Shown here one piece after another: positions 11,431 to 22,063 of a DNA stretch of 64,000 bases; the stretch's first letter is position 1; each line of letters begins with the position of its first letter. The notes below the pieces were generated by a model. It ran no database searches. It saw nothing but the letters and a program-made list of their open reading frames with translations, and was not told the origin of the DNA. The position numbers were made by a program, and so were the translations under genes. Source of the stretch: Trifolium pratense (taxonomy: Eukaryota > Streptophyta > Magnoliopsida > Fabales > Fabaceae); the NCBI RefSeq assembly GCF_020283565.1, contig NC_060065.1, positions 21,676,866-21,740,865 of the forward strand. Direction: 5' to 3'.

Positions 11431-11630
11431 TGCTATGAATAACATAGATGTGGATGTCCATTAGTCTAGGCCCATATTTTTGGCACATGTAATCTCCTAT
11501 ATATATGACTATCTCACAATGTAAAACACACACCTTGAATAGAACAATACAAGAGTCTATTCTCTCTTCTCTTTCTCTCCTTCATCTCTTCTTCTCTATT
11601 CTTGTTATTCTCTAGGAATAATTCATAACA
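11431..11630 (+). repeat. 5' LTR of the old copia element
   Basis: A 200 bp repeat from tgctatgaataac to attcataaca. Directly after it comes cgttatcagcacga, the position of the primer-binding site; this motif recurs after copia LTRs in plants, but I cannot name the tRNA. Confidence 0.85.
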
Positions 11631-12784
11631 CGTTATCAGCACGATAATCTCTCCTCTTTCAAGAAAGGTATAACAACAATGGGAAGTGACAATTTTATTT
11701 TATATATGAATTTTTTTATTCTATTTTTTCAGATCATTTTGTTCTGCTCGTTTTTTTTATATTGATTCACAAACCTACGATCCAGAAGTATTGTGGTAAA
11801 ATTTTGAAATATGAATCCTGAAGATTCATAGTATGATGAAATTTTAAAATATGAATCCTGAAGATTCATAAGCATACGCTTCTAAAAATACCGTAAAATA
11901 TATTTTAAAATATGAATCCTGAAGATTCATAAGCATATGTAACACCCAAACCCATTATTTATATATTTCTACCTTTAGTAAAATCTTTTTCAAAATACGC
12001 AACGGAAAATCACATTTAATTTATTGAATATCGGTTCGAGTATTACACTCCTCTATCAAAATAATACTAATGTAATTAATTAGTAAAAATAGTGTTTACA
12101 CAGAATAATCATTTATCAAAATGTATAGTTTTACAATTAAATATCGAAGTCATAAAGACCCTATAGTCTAAATACAACCCTTTCCCGTGTCACAATCAGA
12201 GCAGAGCTTCACCGACGACTCGACATCGAATACCACAAAAACCTGCCAATCTGGACCCCCAACGGTCCAGCACATAACACATAAAAGAGAGTTAGATAAC
12301 ATACTCAAAATATAAGTGTAAGTAAATGGTACTTAAACACTTCTTCATAAAAACATGCATAATCAAACATTATACATATACATCACCATCATTCATGCAT
12401 ATCCATATATCATGCATATACTTCATTTATCACATAATCAATCATTCACAAAATACACCAAACATATAGTTTCACGTCGTCTCGGACAATACCAAAACAT
12501 CCACAAATATCACATAACTCAGTTACAAATAGGAATATTCATAAAGTTCCTAATGTAATCTAACACCACAAATACATTGTTCAGATTATGGTCATGACGG
12601 ACCCTGCGTTGTTCATTTTATAGTCATGACGGACTCTGCTCCTCACATACGGATTAACAATCAACATTTACCAAGTACGTGTCAAACATTATTTATCATA
12701 AAATGCACACGTAATCCCTAATGCAATCTAATGCTTCACATTCATGCTATGTCCTCTAGACACCTCTAATGCATGTGGTACCAT

Positions 12785-13076
12785 CTTCTTTATTAGAGTA
12801 TCTCACCTCTAATATCCTTCTTTATCGGATAAATATAATCCGATATCCTTCTTTATTGGAATATCCAATATCACATATATTCATGAATGCATGTATGTAT
12901 TTCATGAATTCACTCACAATCAATAGCATTAAGCTCTTCATTTACTAATGTGGAACACTATCCAACATTACTTCTTTATTAAGATAACACTATACCTTAA
13001 TATACGTCTTTATCGAATAACATAATTCGATATCCTTCTTTATTAAGTTGATTAACACCTTAATATACTTCTTTGA
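12785..13076. repeat. array of six short hairpins separated by CTTCTTTAT spacers (left LTR)
   Basis: Successive inverted pairs, each preceded by cttctttat or gtctttat: attagag/ctctaat, atcggat/atccgat, attggaa/tccaat, attaag/cttaat, atcgaat/attcgat, attaag/cttaat. Stem sequences differ between units while pairing is kept. The same array is in the right LTR at about 18269-18562. Confidence 0.75.
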
Positions 13077-13263
13077 CATTTAAACAAACATCATCAACAC
13101 AATCGACAACAATTATATTCCACACATATAATCAACAACTATCATCACAATACAATTAATCATGGTTATAAACACTTAATTGCATGTTAGGATACCTTAA
13201 ATCCATGTTACAAGTGCCTAATTGCACTTAAAACAACTATTAAAAAGTTGCTGTCATAGTGCT

Positions 13264-13410
13264 GTTCGCTAAGCGAAGGCGTAGCGAAGGCTTAGCGAAG
13301 CGAAGGCTTAGCGAAGGCTTAGCGAAGCTCACCAGAGGATCACCTGCTCGTGGCGAAGCTGTTCGCCACACGTTCGCTGAGCGAAGGCGTAGCGAACGCC
13401 TCCTGTCAGG
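13264..13410. repeat. GC-rich AGCGAAGGC short tandem block in the left LTR
   Basis: At least seven copies of ttagcgaaggc / gtagcgaaggc around ttcgccacacgttcgct, with inverted copies (ttcgct). In the right LTR (18752-18910) the block is longer by 22 bp, so copy number is changing. Related cttagcaagacctagcgag motifs occur inside the element at 16540-16650. Confidence 0.75.
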
Positions 13411-14159
13411 ACAGTTCAAAACCTGCGTTTTCCACACCAAATCACCCAAAAATCCCATTTTTCATGTTATAAACCCCAAATAAGTTTATATTCAAGCATA
13501 ACAAACATGTTTAAGCATAAAAGGACGGCTAGTTTTCCCGATCTACATCGTTATCATCGAAAAAGTAAGAATTTGTCACTTTTATACAAAACTCACATAA
13601 AAACACAAGTTCTTGAGTCAAACACTCACAATTCGTTTTTACTTATTTAAATCGTTCATACATCATGGTAAAAGCATATACAACATGTTATGAACCTACG
13701 AATCGATTTCCATTACGAAAAATCCATTCAAACTAAAACGAAAATGGGGTGGAGGAAGTTCGGGTGAGGAGAAATCGACATTCTCCCCTTCCTCGAGTCA
13801 CCCACGAATATGAAATCTACTCTCTTACCTGGATTCGAAGAAAACACGACGAAGCTCTCGAATCCCTAGCTCTCCTTCTTGCCCTAGCTCCTCAAGCTCT
13901 CTCCTTTCTCTCAAGAACACAAGGACAAAAGAGAAATGAATTTCTCTTCTCCCTCTCATGGCTATATGGCGCCACACACACACACAAGGCCCATTGGGCC
14001 TCAAGCCCAATTGGCTTGGCCCAATAACACGCTAACTCGCTCTACTCGCGCGTTAACTAAAACTCTCGATAAATAACTTAAAGTTACTATCTTACTTAAA
14101 AACCACATCACCAAATAATTAAACACTTAAATAGTGAATAATAAATTTGGGTCGTTACA

Positions 14160-17100
14160 ACTCTCCCCTACTTAAAAAGATTTTCGCCCTCGAAAATTAC
14201 GCGTCTAAACAACTCCGGATAACTCCTGTATCCGACCCTCCAACGAAACGTTCAAAACACTACACATTACTAAGTTTGACAAAATTAGTTTATCCCATCC
14301 AACACAATTTTTGTCCATTTATCAACAAGAGATCAAGGACGGCCAGTTCCTCAATTTGTCGATAAATATTCAACAATCATGATATCGGCACAAACCATTC
14401 TTATCAAACCGCTAAAACGTCAACTTCGCACGAAACATCCATAGACTCACACTCTACGACCTCACAACGTTACCCCCAAAATAGGTACAACCAATCGAAC
14501 TCTCCGAAAGATACTTCCGTGGAATACTTCCACAACTCCATAATTCTCTGATTCCCTCATGAATCACTTAACTGTGCTACACCACTTATTCATATTCGAA
14601 TCTTATTCCAACTTATCACTCGATAATTCAATTCCAACGATCACTTGATGACCAACATTCTCAAACTTCATTGACAAATGCTAAAAACTACCGTCTCTAA
14701 CCGTCAAATTCCTTTCTCACATTGAGTCGAATCCAATACGACTACTCTGTTCCCAAGTAATCTCTCAACCAATATTTGCATTCCTTAACGCAAACATTTT
14801 CCAATACCACTTCTCCTTAATCCCTTAGCAATTTGCTACTTCAAAATTAGGCTACCGCCTAAAATTGGTTCTCCAAACAATCGTAACTTCTATCTCGTTG
14901 ATTCCAAACGACATCTTCAGTTCGCTCACGCTCCACTTATCCATGTTCCCCATCATCTTGCATTGCAACAAGCACACTCTTCTCCGTTTATTCACTCATC
15001 GAATTCTTATTCACCAAATCACTACCGTCCCATCATCCATGATGAAACAATTTAAAATCTTTTACTTCATTGTCACCGATTGTGACCATACTACATCAAC
15101 ATCCACGATGCCTCTAACAAAACTAGTCTCTACCGACTCTTCCATTCCATGAATCCAAATTCCTTAGCAAATACTTACTCACTCTTATCTTGTGGGCACT
15201 ACTAAATGCTCTCCGACACTTACCTTAGACATCGCCTTCAACTTCTTACTATATGTGTTAAAACACGACATCTACTCACATGTGCGATAATCCTTTTCGC
15301 AAATTCTCACTTAACACAAGTCACTTCCAACATGACCTCATATACTCATTCTCAACACGTCCCTCAACGGCTAACTTCCTTATTCTTCATCATTCAAAAA
15401 TGATACCTCTCATTTAGCTTCATCTCAACCTCTAAGACTCTACGTTCTCGTTCAACATGTGACACAAATTGTCCGGTCATTATCCAAATCCAATCACTCT
15501 TTCTTCGACAAGCCTCTCACAAAATCTTTCGAATTGTTATCCTACTTCCATCTTCGAATAAACTCGATTATTCATACAATCCTTCCTTCCAACGATTCAA
15601 CAAGCATACCAATCCTATTATGATATTTCTCAATTCCATTCTCGTCTACTTTAAAGCCTACTTCCCTTCATCGATTAATGAACACCAACGGTTCACTAAT
15701 CTTCACATCTCTTATGAAAATTACTTCACACACTAGACTTAGAACTCCAAATTGTTCAACCAATTCAACCTACTACCAAATGCACGACTCACATAAAGCT
15801 TCTTACTCAAGAATCCGGTACAACATCCGATCCACTTGGATGACAACTTACTTCAAAATCATCACCTCCTCAAGAATCTTAATCACTTCCTCTTCCTCAT
15901 ATTCGACTCACACTAATCGAATAGGTACTTCAACTTTGGTCCGCAAAACACGTCTCCATACTTTTAGTGCAACACACGATCTCCAACCATTCTGAATACT
16001 CTTCATCTGACTTAACCAATCTCACTAACGCCCCACGGCGAAACACTTGGTCTGACAACTTCCCTTCTAGTAGTTTCTCACAACTTGTTGTTCCCATTCA
16101 TTCCACTTCGAACAACGTCGCCAATTCCTGAATATTCCGCTTCAAGAACATCTCTACTCATCACATCTTCTCACGTTCGAAACATCTCGGAGGGATATAA
16201 CCTTCTCCCCCACTTATCTCAAACCCACTCCTACTCTTCCACTAGAACTTCCGGTGCTCACACCTAACTGTTCTATCGTCTCTAAACATATTCTTCCTAA
16301 GAAGAAACTAGTATCGACATCGTTTACACGCATGTCGCATACAAGGGACAAAACCTAACCCATGATACCTAAACACTAACACAAATTCATGCAAGCATTC
16401 AAGTAACCTATACTTCCCTCACTTCTCAAAGTTAGGAAATCAAAACAACACAAGAAAAATGAACATTGCATAGCAATAATTCATACTCACATTCAATCAA
16501 CTCAGAACAAGACATCAACAAAATAAATTTCTTGTCTGGCTCCCTCGCTTAGCAAAAGCTAGCGAGCTCCCGGCGAGACAAGTCAAAAACATTCACAGGA
16601 CTTAGCAAGACCTAGCGAGACTCAGCGAGGTTCATTCTTCGCCTAGCGAGCACATCCAAAAATCTGGGTGCTCTCCTACGGTTTTGAACTTACGCTCACT
16701 AAACTCTCATTTTCTCGACTCACTAATCCACAAAATCCAAAACATCAAGCATATAACATCATTATAGACTTGAAAGCACAATTAGAATCATGCATCACAA
16801 TTACAACATAGGATTATGAGATCTTCATGTTTTTACTCATAAAACGCATAGCAATTCAAATGCCTAGTAATCATCTAGCACATGTTATAAACAAACATAT
16901 AACAAACACATACCAGGACACATTAATATCCTACTCTTCTCACCATTTTGAAAATTAATTTTCACTCACCCAAAAGAAAATAACTCTATATTTTCACCAA
17001 CATCTTCAAGAAATAATATTAGTTTTTAAAATTATTTCAAATCATTACCACATGCAGTTTTATATCATGCCGGATCGTCACATGCAGTTTTATATCATGC

Positions 17101-17422
17101 CGGATCGTCAACAATTAGCAAATAAGCGTCAACCAACCAAGTTTAAACAACACAAAGGTTAAACACTAAGCATATACAACTATTATAAACATAGAAGTAT
17201 AATACTCACACATCTACTCACAAGAAGAATGGATAATCTAATCCAATTCACATCACTCATAGTCCCTAAACGAACAACATGAATGATTTCACAAAACAAA
17301 CACAACAAAATTGTTAGACAAACACGACTGACACACAATACTCACTTGGTCTGACTGCACAGACCTGCTCTGATCGACACTTAACCCACACAGTCCGAAG
17401 ACAACGGGGCTCTGATACCAAT
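14160..17422 (-). other. internal region of the gypsy-like element, no intact coding
   Basis: Starts (on the minus strand) after the primer-binding site at 17408-17420 and ends at the polypurine tract near 14161. It is pyrimidine-rich on the plus strand. The plus-strand frames of up to 105 codons in it have no domain match and are likely by chance. On the minus strand, runs of plausible coding are broken every few dozen codons. A 37 bp unit containing tgccggatcgtcacatgcag is tandemly repeated near 17050-17110. Confidence 0.6.
17408..17420 (-). other. primer-binding site of the gypsy-like element
   Basis: The minus strand reads tggtatcagagcc, complementary to the 3' end of plant initiator-methionine tRNA, two bases inside the right LTR boundary at 17423. 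Confidence 0.85.
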
Positions 17423-18987
17423 TGTAACACCCAAACCCATTATTTATATATTTCTACCTTTAGTAAAATCTTTTTCAAAATACGCAACGGAAAATCACAT
17501 TTAATTTATTGAATATCGGTTCGAGTATTACACTCCTCTATCAAAATAATACTAATGTAATTAATTAGTAAAAATAGTATTTATACAAATCTTTGAATCA
17601 AATAATATATTTATTGATTATACAAAACAACCTAGATAAGGAGACTCTATATACATATAAAACCCCTTTTTCCCCGTGTCACAATCAGAGCAGAGCTTCA
17701 CCGACGACTCGACATCGAATACCACAAAAACCTGCCAATCTGGACCCCCAACGGTCCAGCACATAACACATAAAAGAGAGTTAGATAACATACTCAAAAT
17801 ATAAGTGTAAGTAAATGGTACTTAAACACTTCTTCATAAAAACATGCATAATCAAACATTATACATATACATCACCATCATTCATGCATATCCATATATC
17901 ATGCATATACTTCATTTATCACATAATCAATCATTCACAAAATACACCAAACATATAGTTTCACGTCGTCTCGGACAATACCAAAACATCCACAAATATC
18001 ACATAACTCAGTTACAAATAGGAATATTCATAAAGTTCCTAATGTAATCTAACACCACAAATACATTGTTCAGATTATGGTCATGACGGACCCTGCGTTG
18101 TTCATTTTATAGTCATGACGGACTCTGCTCCTCACATACGGATTAACAATCAACATTTACCAAGTACGTGTCAAACATTATTTATCATAAAATGCACACG
18201 TAATCCCTAATGCAATCTAATGCTTCACATTCATGCTATGTCCTCTAGACACCTCTAATGCATGTGGTACCATCTTCTTTATTAGAGTATCTCACCTCTA
18301 ATATCCTTCTTTATCGGATAAATATAATCCGATATCCTTCTTTATTGGAATATCCAATATCACATATATTCATGAATGCATGTATGTATTTCATGAATTC
18401 ACTCACAATCAATAGCATTAAGCTCTTCATTTACTAATGTGGAACACTATCCAACATTACTTCTTTATTAAGATAACACTATACCTTAATATACGTCTTT
18501 ATCGAATAACATAATTCGATATCCTTCTTTATTAAGTTGATTAACACCTTAATATACTTCTTTGACATTTAAACAAACATCATCAACACAATCGACAACA
18601 ATTATATTCCACACATATAATCAACAACTATCATCACAATACAATTAATCATGGTTATAAACACTTAATTGCATGTTAGGATACCTTAAATCCATGTTAC
18701 AAGTGCCTAATTGCACTTAAAACAACTATTAAAAAGTTGCTGTCACAGTGCTGTTCGCTAAGCGAAGGCGTAGCGAAGGCTTAGCGAAGCGAAGGCTTAG
18801 CGAAGGCTTAGCGAAGCTCACCAGAGGATCACCTGCTCGTGGCGAATCTGTAGCGAAGCTGTGGCGAAGCTGTTCGCCACACGTTCGCTGAGCGAAGGCG
18901 TAGCGAACGCCTCCTGTCAGGACAGTTCAAAACCTGCGTTTTCCACACCAAATCACCCAAAAATCCCATTTTTCATGTTATAAACCC

Positions 18988-19237
18988 TGTTGAAAGTTTG
19001 AATCAATATTATTATTATTATAGTTTAATAGAGTTTATTGAGTTTCTTAGGATTCCTATTGTTACTAGTTTTAACTATAGGAATTATGAGTATTAGTTGG
19101 TGTGTTACAAATTTAAGGTAGTTTAATTCTGATTTATGTTTATGTTTTTTATGTTATGTTTTTCATGTATTTAAAGGATGATAATATCAATAAAATTGTG
19201 TGAGTTGTATTCCTCCTTCCTCTAAAAAAAACCAACA
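18988..19237 (+). repeat. 5' LTR of the gag-only copia element
   Basis: 250 bp, tgttgaaag ... accaaca. No mismatch to the 3' LTR at 21121-21370 was noticed on reading both through. Confidence 0.9.
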
Positions 19238-19238
19238 G

Positions 19239-19250
19239 TGGTATCAGAGC
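19239..19250 (+). other. primer-binding site of the gag-only copia element
   Basis: tggtatcagagc, one base after the LTR, complementary to initiator-Met tRNA. Confidence 0.9.
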
Positions 19251-19326
19251 TTTTTTCTTGAGGGACCTAGTGAGGTTGAGAGTTCCATCAAACACAAAAA
19301 AAAAAAAAAAAAAAAAAAAGATCAAA

Positions 19327-20595
19327 ATGCAATCAGAAAACTTAGCCATAAAATTACCAGTTTTTGAGGGTAAAAATTATCACTTATGGGCAACCAGAAT
19401 GGAAGCTTATCTTGAAGCTAATGATCTTTGGGAGGCTGTTGAGGATGAGTATGAGATTGATCCATTACCGGACAATCCAACGGTTGCACAAATTAAAATT
19501 CATAAGACGAAAAAGCAGCGAAAATCAAAGGCAAAGTCTTATCTCTTTTCTGCTGTTTCTGAAGCAATCTTTACAAGAATTATGACTCTGAAGTCAGCCA
19601 AAGCAATATGGGATTTTCTCAAGCAGGAGTACGAAGGAAATGAGAAAATCAAAGGGATGCAAGTGCTGAATTTGATCAGAGAATTTGAGATGCAGCGGAT
19701 GAAGGAATCAGAAACAATCAAGGAGTATTCTGACAAACTTCTAAGCATCGTCAACAATGTAAGATTGCTTGGAACTGAATTTTCTGATACAAGGATAGTC
19801 CAAAAAATTCTTGTAACTGTTCCTGAGAGATTTGAGTCCACCATTTCTTCTCTAGAAAACTCCAAAGATTTGTCAACCATTACTTTGTCAGAATTGGTGT
19901 ATGCTTTGCAAGCCCAAGAACAAAGGCGACTTATGAGGGAGGAAGGCACGATTGAAGGTGCTTTACAAGCAAAGTTGAAGCTCAATCAAGGCCACAAAGG
20001 AGAGAAGAAAAAGGCCCAATGGAACAACTACCAGAAAGGAGAAGGTTCTAATAAATTGAGTAGTAAAGCTGAAGATGAGCAGGCAAATTATCCTCCATGT
20101 CAGCATTGTGAAAAAACAAATCATCCACATTTCAGATGCTGGAGTAGACCTAATTTCCGTTGCAACAAATGCAATCAGCCGGGTCATATTGCAAAATTTT
20201 GCAAAAATGAAGTACAACCTAAAGTTGAGGCACAAGTGGCTGATCAAAATGAGGAGGAGGAATACTTATTTGCAGCAACATGTTTGTCTACCGACAAAAA
20301 TAAGAAAAATTGGTTGGTTGATAGTGGATGCACACATCACATGGCCCATGATGAAGAGTTGTTCAAGAAGTTAGACAAAACAATTGTTTCAAAAGTTACC
20401 ATTGGCAATGGACAAAGTGTTGATGTCAAAGGCAAGGGAGTTGTTGCTGTTGAAACTCTCTCAGGTACTAAATATATTTCTGATGTTTTATTTGTGCCTG
20501 AGTTGAATCAAAATTTGTTGAGTGTTGGACAAATGCTGGAAAAACACTACACTTTGCATTTTAATGACATGAAATGCACCATATTACAAGTGTAG
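19327..20595 (+). CDS. Ty1/copia Gag with two zinc knuckles fused to an aspartic protease start
   Basis: A 422-residue retrotransposon Gag, which would coat the element's RNA in cytoplasmic particles. The chosen start ([15 protein letters not shown]) follows the poly(A) stretch; an upstream in-frame ATG at 19258 would add a lysine-rich tail coded by the A run and is less likely. The first 200 residues match the plant UBN2/gag-polypeptide pattern ([12 protein letters not shown] near residue 10). Two CCHC knuckles follow: [14 protein letters not shown] near residue 258 and [14 protein letters not shown] at residue 279. Then comes the pre-integrase protease motif [11 protein letters not shown], with catalytic Asp at residue 332. 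The frame ends shortly after [16 protein letters not shown], at the point where integrase would begin. It has no stops or frameshifts. Confidence 0.9.
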   Translation: MQSENLAIKLPVFEGKNYHLWATRMEAYLEANDLWEAVEDEYEIDPLPDNPTVAQIKIHKTKKQRKSKAKSYLFSAVSEAIFTRIMTLKSAKAIWDFLKQEYEGNEKIKGMQVLNLIREFEMQRMKESETIKEYSDKLLSIVNNVRLLGTEFSDTRIVQKILVTVPERFESTISSLENSKDLSTITLSELVYALQAQEQRRLMREEGTIEGALQAKLKLNQGHKGEKKKAQWNNYQKGEGSNKLSSKAEDEQANYPPCQHCEKTNHPHFRCWSRPNFRCNKCNQPGHIAKFCKNEVQPKVEAQVADQNEEEEYLFAATCLSTDKNKKNWLVDSGCTHHMAHDEELFKKLDKTIVSKVTIGNGQSVDVKGKGVVAVETLSGTKYISDVLFVPELNQNLLSVGQMLEKHYTLHFNDMKCTILQV

Positions 20596-21059
20596 TAGAA
20601 GCCTCAAATAAAGAGAAGAACGGAGTAGAAATTCTCCAAGGCCAAAACTCTAAAACTGCAGAAAAAAAATTTGATGATAATGCTAATTTTTCTGTTAAAA
20701 AGTGTGAACCTCATGCTGAAATTTTTGAAATGTGCAATGTTGCTATGGTCAATCCTTTGGGTGATGCAAATGTGGCAAGCATGGATGGTTGGAGAGTTGT
20801 CATGCAGGAGGAGAAAAATATGAAAGAGAAAAATGAATCTGGGCAATTTGAAGACAAGCCAAGAGATCAAAAGTTGAATAATGTTAAGTGGGTTTATAGA
20901 ACTAAACTTGATCATAATGGTTCTAAGAGCAAATTTCAGGAAAAATTGGTTGACAAAGGCTTTCCGGAACATGAAGTTTATTTTTCTAATGATTTTGCTC
21001 ATGTGGCAAGTCATGAAGGGGCAAGTTTTGAAGCTGAGAAAATCTACAAAGTTCATTAG
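20574..21059 (+). pseudogene. remnant of copia reverse transcriptase, in another frame
   Basis: A 161-codon frame overlapping the end of gag by 22 bases in a different frame. Its C-terminal half keeps the start of the copia RT domain (VKWVYRTKLDHNGSKSKFQ, then a degenerate LVDKGFPEHEVYFSNDFAHVA), but the polymerase catalytic YxDD region, RNase H and the whole integrase are absent. Its first 60 codons resemble no domain I know and may span a deletion junction. Probably untranslated or without enzymatic role. Confidence 0.75.
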
Positions 21060-21120
21060 AGAAGTTGAGAAGTCCAAAGAAGAGAAATTTGAAGTCAATA
21101 ACTATTGATTCAAGGAGGAG

Positions 21121-21370
21121 TGTTGAAAGTTTGAATCAATATTATTATTATTATAGTTTAATAGAGTTTATTGAGTTTCTTAGGATTCCTATTGTTACTA
21201 GTTTTAACTATAGGAATTATGAGTATTAGTTGGTGTGTTACAAATTTAAGGTAGTTTAATTCTGATTTATGTTTATGTTTTTTATGTTATGTTTTTCATG
21301 TATTTAAAGGATGATAATATCAATAAAATTGTGTGAGTTGTATTCCTCCTTCCTCTAAAAAAAACCAACA
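21121..21370 (+). repeat. 3' LTR of the gag-only copia element
   Basis: 250 bp copy of the 5' LTR, preceded by the polypurine tract aaggaggag. Confidence 0.9.
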
Positions 21371-22063
21371 AACCCCAAATAAGTTTATATTCAAGCATAA
21401 CAAACATGTTTAAGCATAAAAGGACGGCTAGTTTTCCCGATCTACATCGTTATCATCGAAAAAGTAAGAATTTGTCACTTTTATACAAAACTCACATAAA
21501 AACACAAGTTCTTGAGTCAAACACTCACAATTCGTTTTTACTTATTTAAATCGTTCATACATCATGGTAAAAGCATATACAACATGTTATGAACCTACGA
21601 ATCGATTTCCATTACGAAAAATCCATTCAAACTAAAACGAAAATGGGGTGGAGGAAGTTCGGGTGAGGAGAAATCGACATTCTCCCCTTCCTCGAGTCAC
21701 CCACGAATATGAAATCTACTCTCTTACCTGGATTCGAAGAAAACACGACGAAGCTCTCGAATCCCTAGCTCTCCTTCTTGCCCTAGCTCCTCAAGCTCTC
21801 TCCTTTCTCTCAAGAACACAAGGACAAAAGAGAAATGAATTTCTCTTCTCCCTCTCATGGCTATATGGCGCCACACACACACACAAGGCCCATTGGGCCT
21901 CAAGCCCAATTGGCTTGGCCCAATAACACGCTAACTCGCTCTACTCGCGCGTTAACTAAAACTCTCGATAAATAACTTAAAGTTACTATCTTACTTAAAA
22001 ACCACATCACCAAATAATTAAACACTTAAATAGTGAATAATAAATTTGGGTCGTTACAGCATA

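Larger units (their letters stand above)
11938..14159 (-). repeat. 3' LTR (left copy, 2222 bp) of the gypsy-like element
   Basis: Almost the same sequence as the right LTR, including two identical short reading frames, but with one diverged block (12102-12180), a 22 bp deletion relative to the right copy near 13350 and scattered point changes. It contains the hairpin array (12785-13076) and the AGCGAAGGC-rich block (13264-13410). Confidence 0.9.
18988..21370 (+). mobile_element. young gag-only copia-type element with matching 250 bp LTRs (TR-GAG type)
   Basis: LTRs 18988-19237 and 21121-21370 show no difference by eye. The TSD is aaccc (18983-18987 and 21371-21375). A primer-binding site tggtatcagagc (19239-19250) and polypurine tract aaggaggag (ending 21120) are intact. 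Between them are an intact gag-protease ORF and a remnant of reverse transcriptase; integrase, most of RT and RNase H are missing. At 2383 bp it is less than half of an autonomous copia element. It probably moves with proteins from a complete relative, while still supplying its own gag. Confidence 0.9.
11938..22058 (-). mobile_element. non-autonomous Ty3/gypsy-like LTR retrotransposon (minus strand), TSD gcata
   Basis: Long LTRs (tgtaacacc ... gtcgttaca) lie at 11938-14159 and 17423-22058, the right one being split by another element. The 5 bp gcata flanks the whole (11933-11937 and 22059-22063). The minus-strand direction follows from tggtatcagagcc (initiator-Met tRNA primer-binding site) next to the right LTR, and from the purine-rich aagtaggggagag next to the left LTR. 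The interior of about 3.3 kb (14160-17422) has no long ORF on either strand; minus-strand fragments look like decayed polyprotein. The gypsy assignment rests on LTR length and layout, so it is inference. Its movement must have depended on proteins made elsewhere. Confidence 0.8.
17423..22058 (-). repeat. 5' LTR (right copy) of the gypsy-like element, split by a copia insertion
   Basis: The LTR runs 17423-18987 and resumes at 21371 (five bases, aaccc, duplicated by the insertion), ending gtcgttaca at 22058. Without the insertion it is about 2.25 kb. It differs from the left copy in the block 17587-17670, in a 22 bp extra repeat near 18842-18870 and in point changes. Confidence 0.9.

Noticed and set aside
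13749..14027. 92-codon frame, repeated identically at 21648-21926
   Set aside because: Part of the gypsy LTR, doubled because LTRs are doubled; no domain and a shadow frame on the opposite strand.
14865..16267. Several plus-strand frames of 60-105 codons in the gypsy interior
   Set aside because: The element reads on the minus strand; composition is Thr/Ser/His-rich from pyrimidine-rich DNA and no domain is recognisable.
19258..19326. Upstream in-frame start for the 445-codon version of Gag
   Set aside because: It would encode a poly-lysine run from an A tract in the leader; the conserved Gag start is at 19327.
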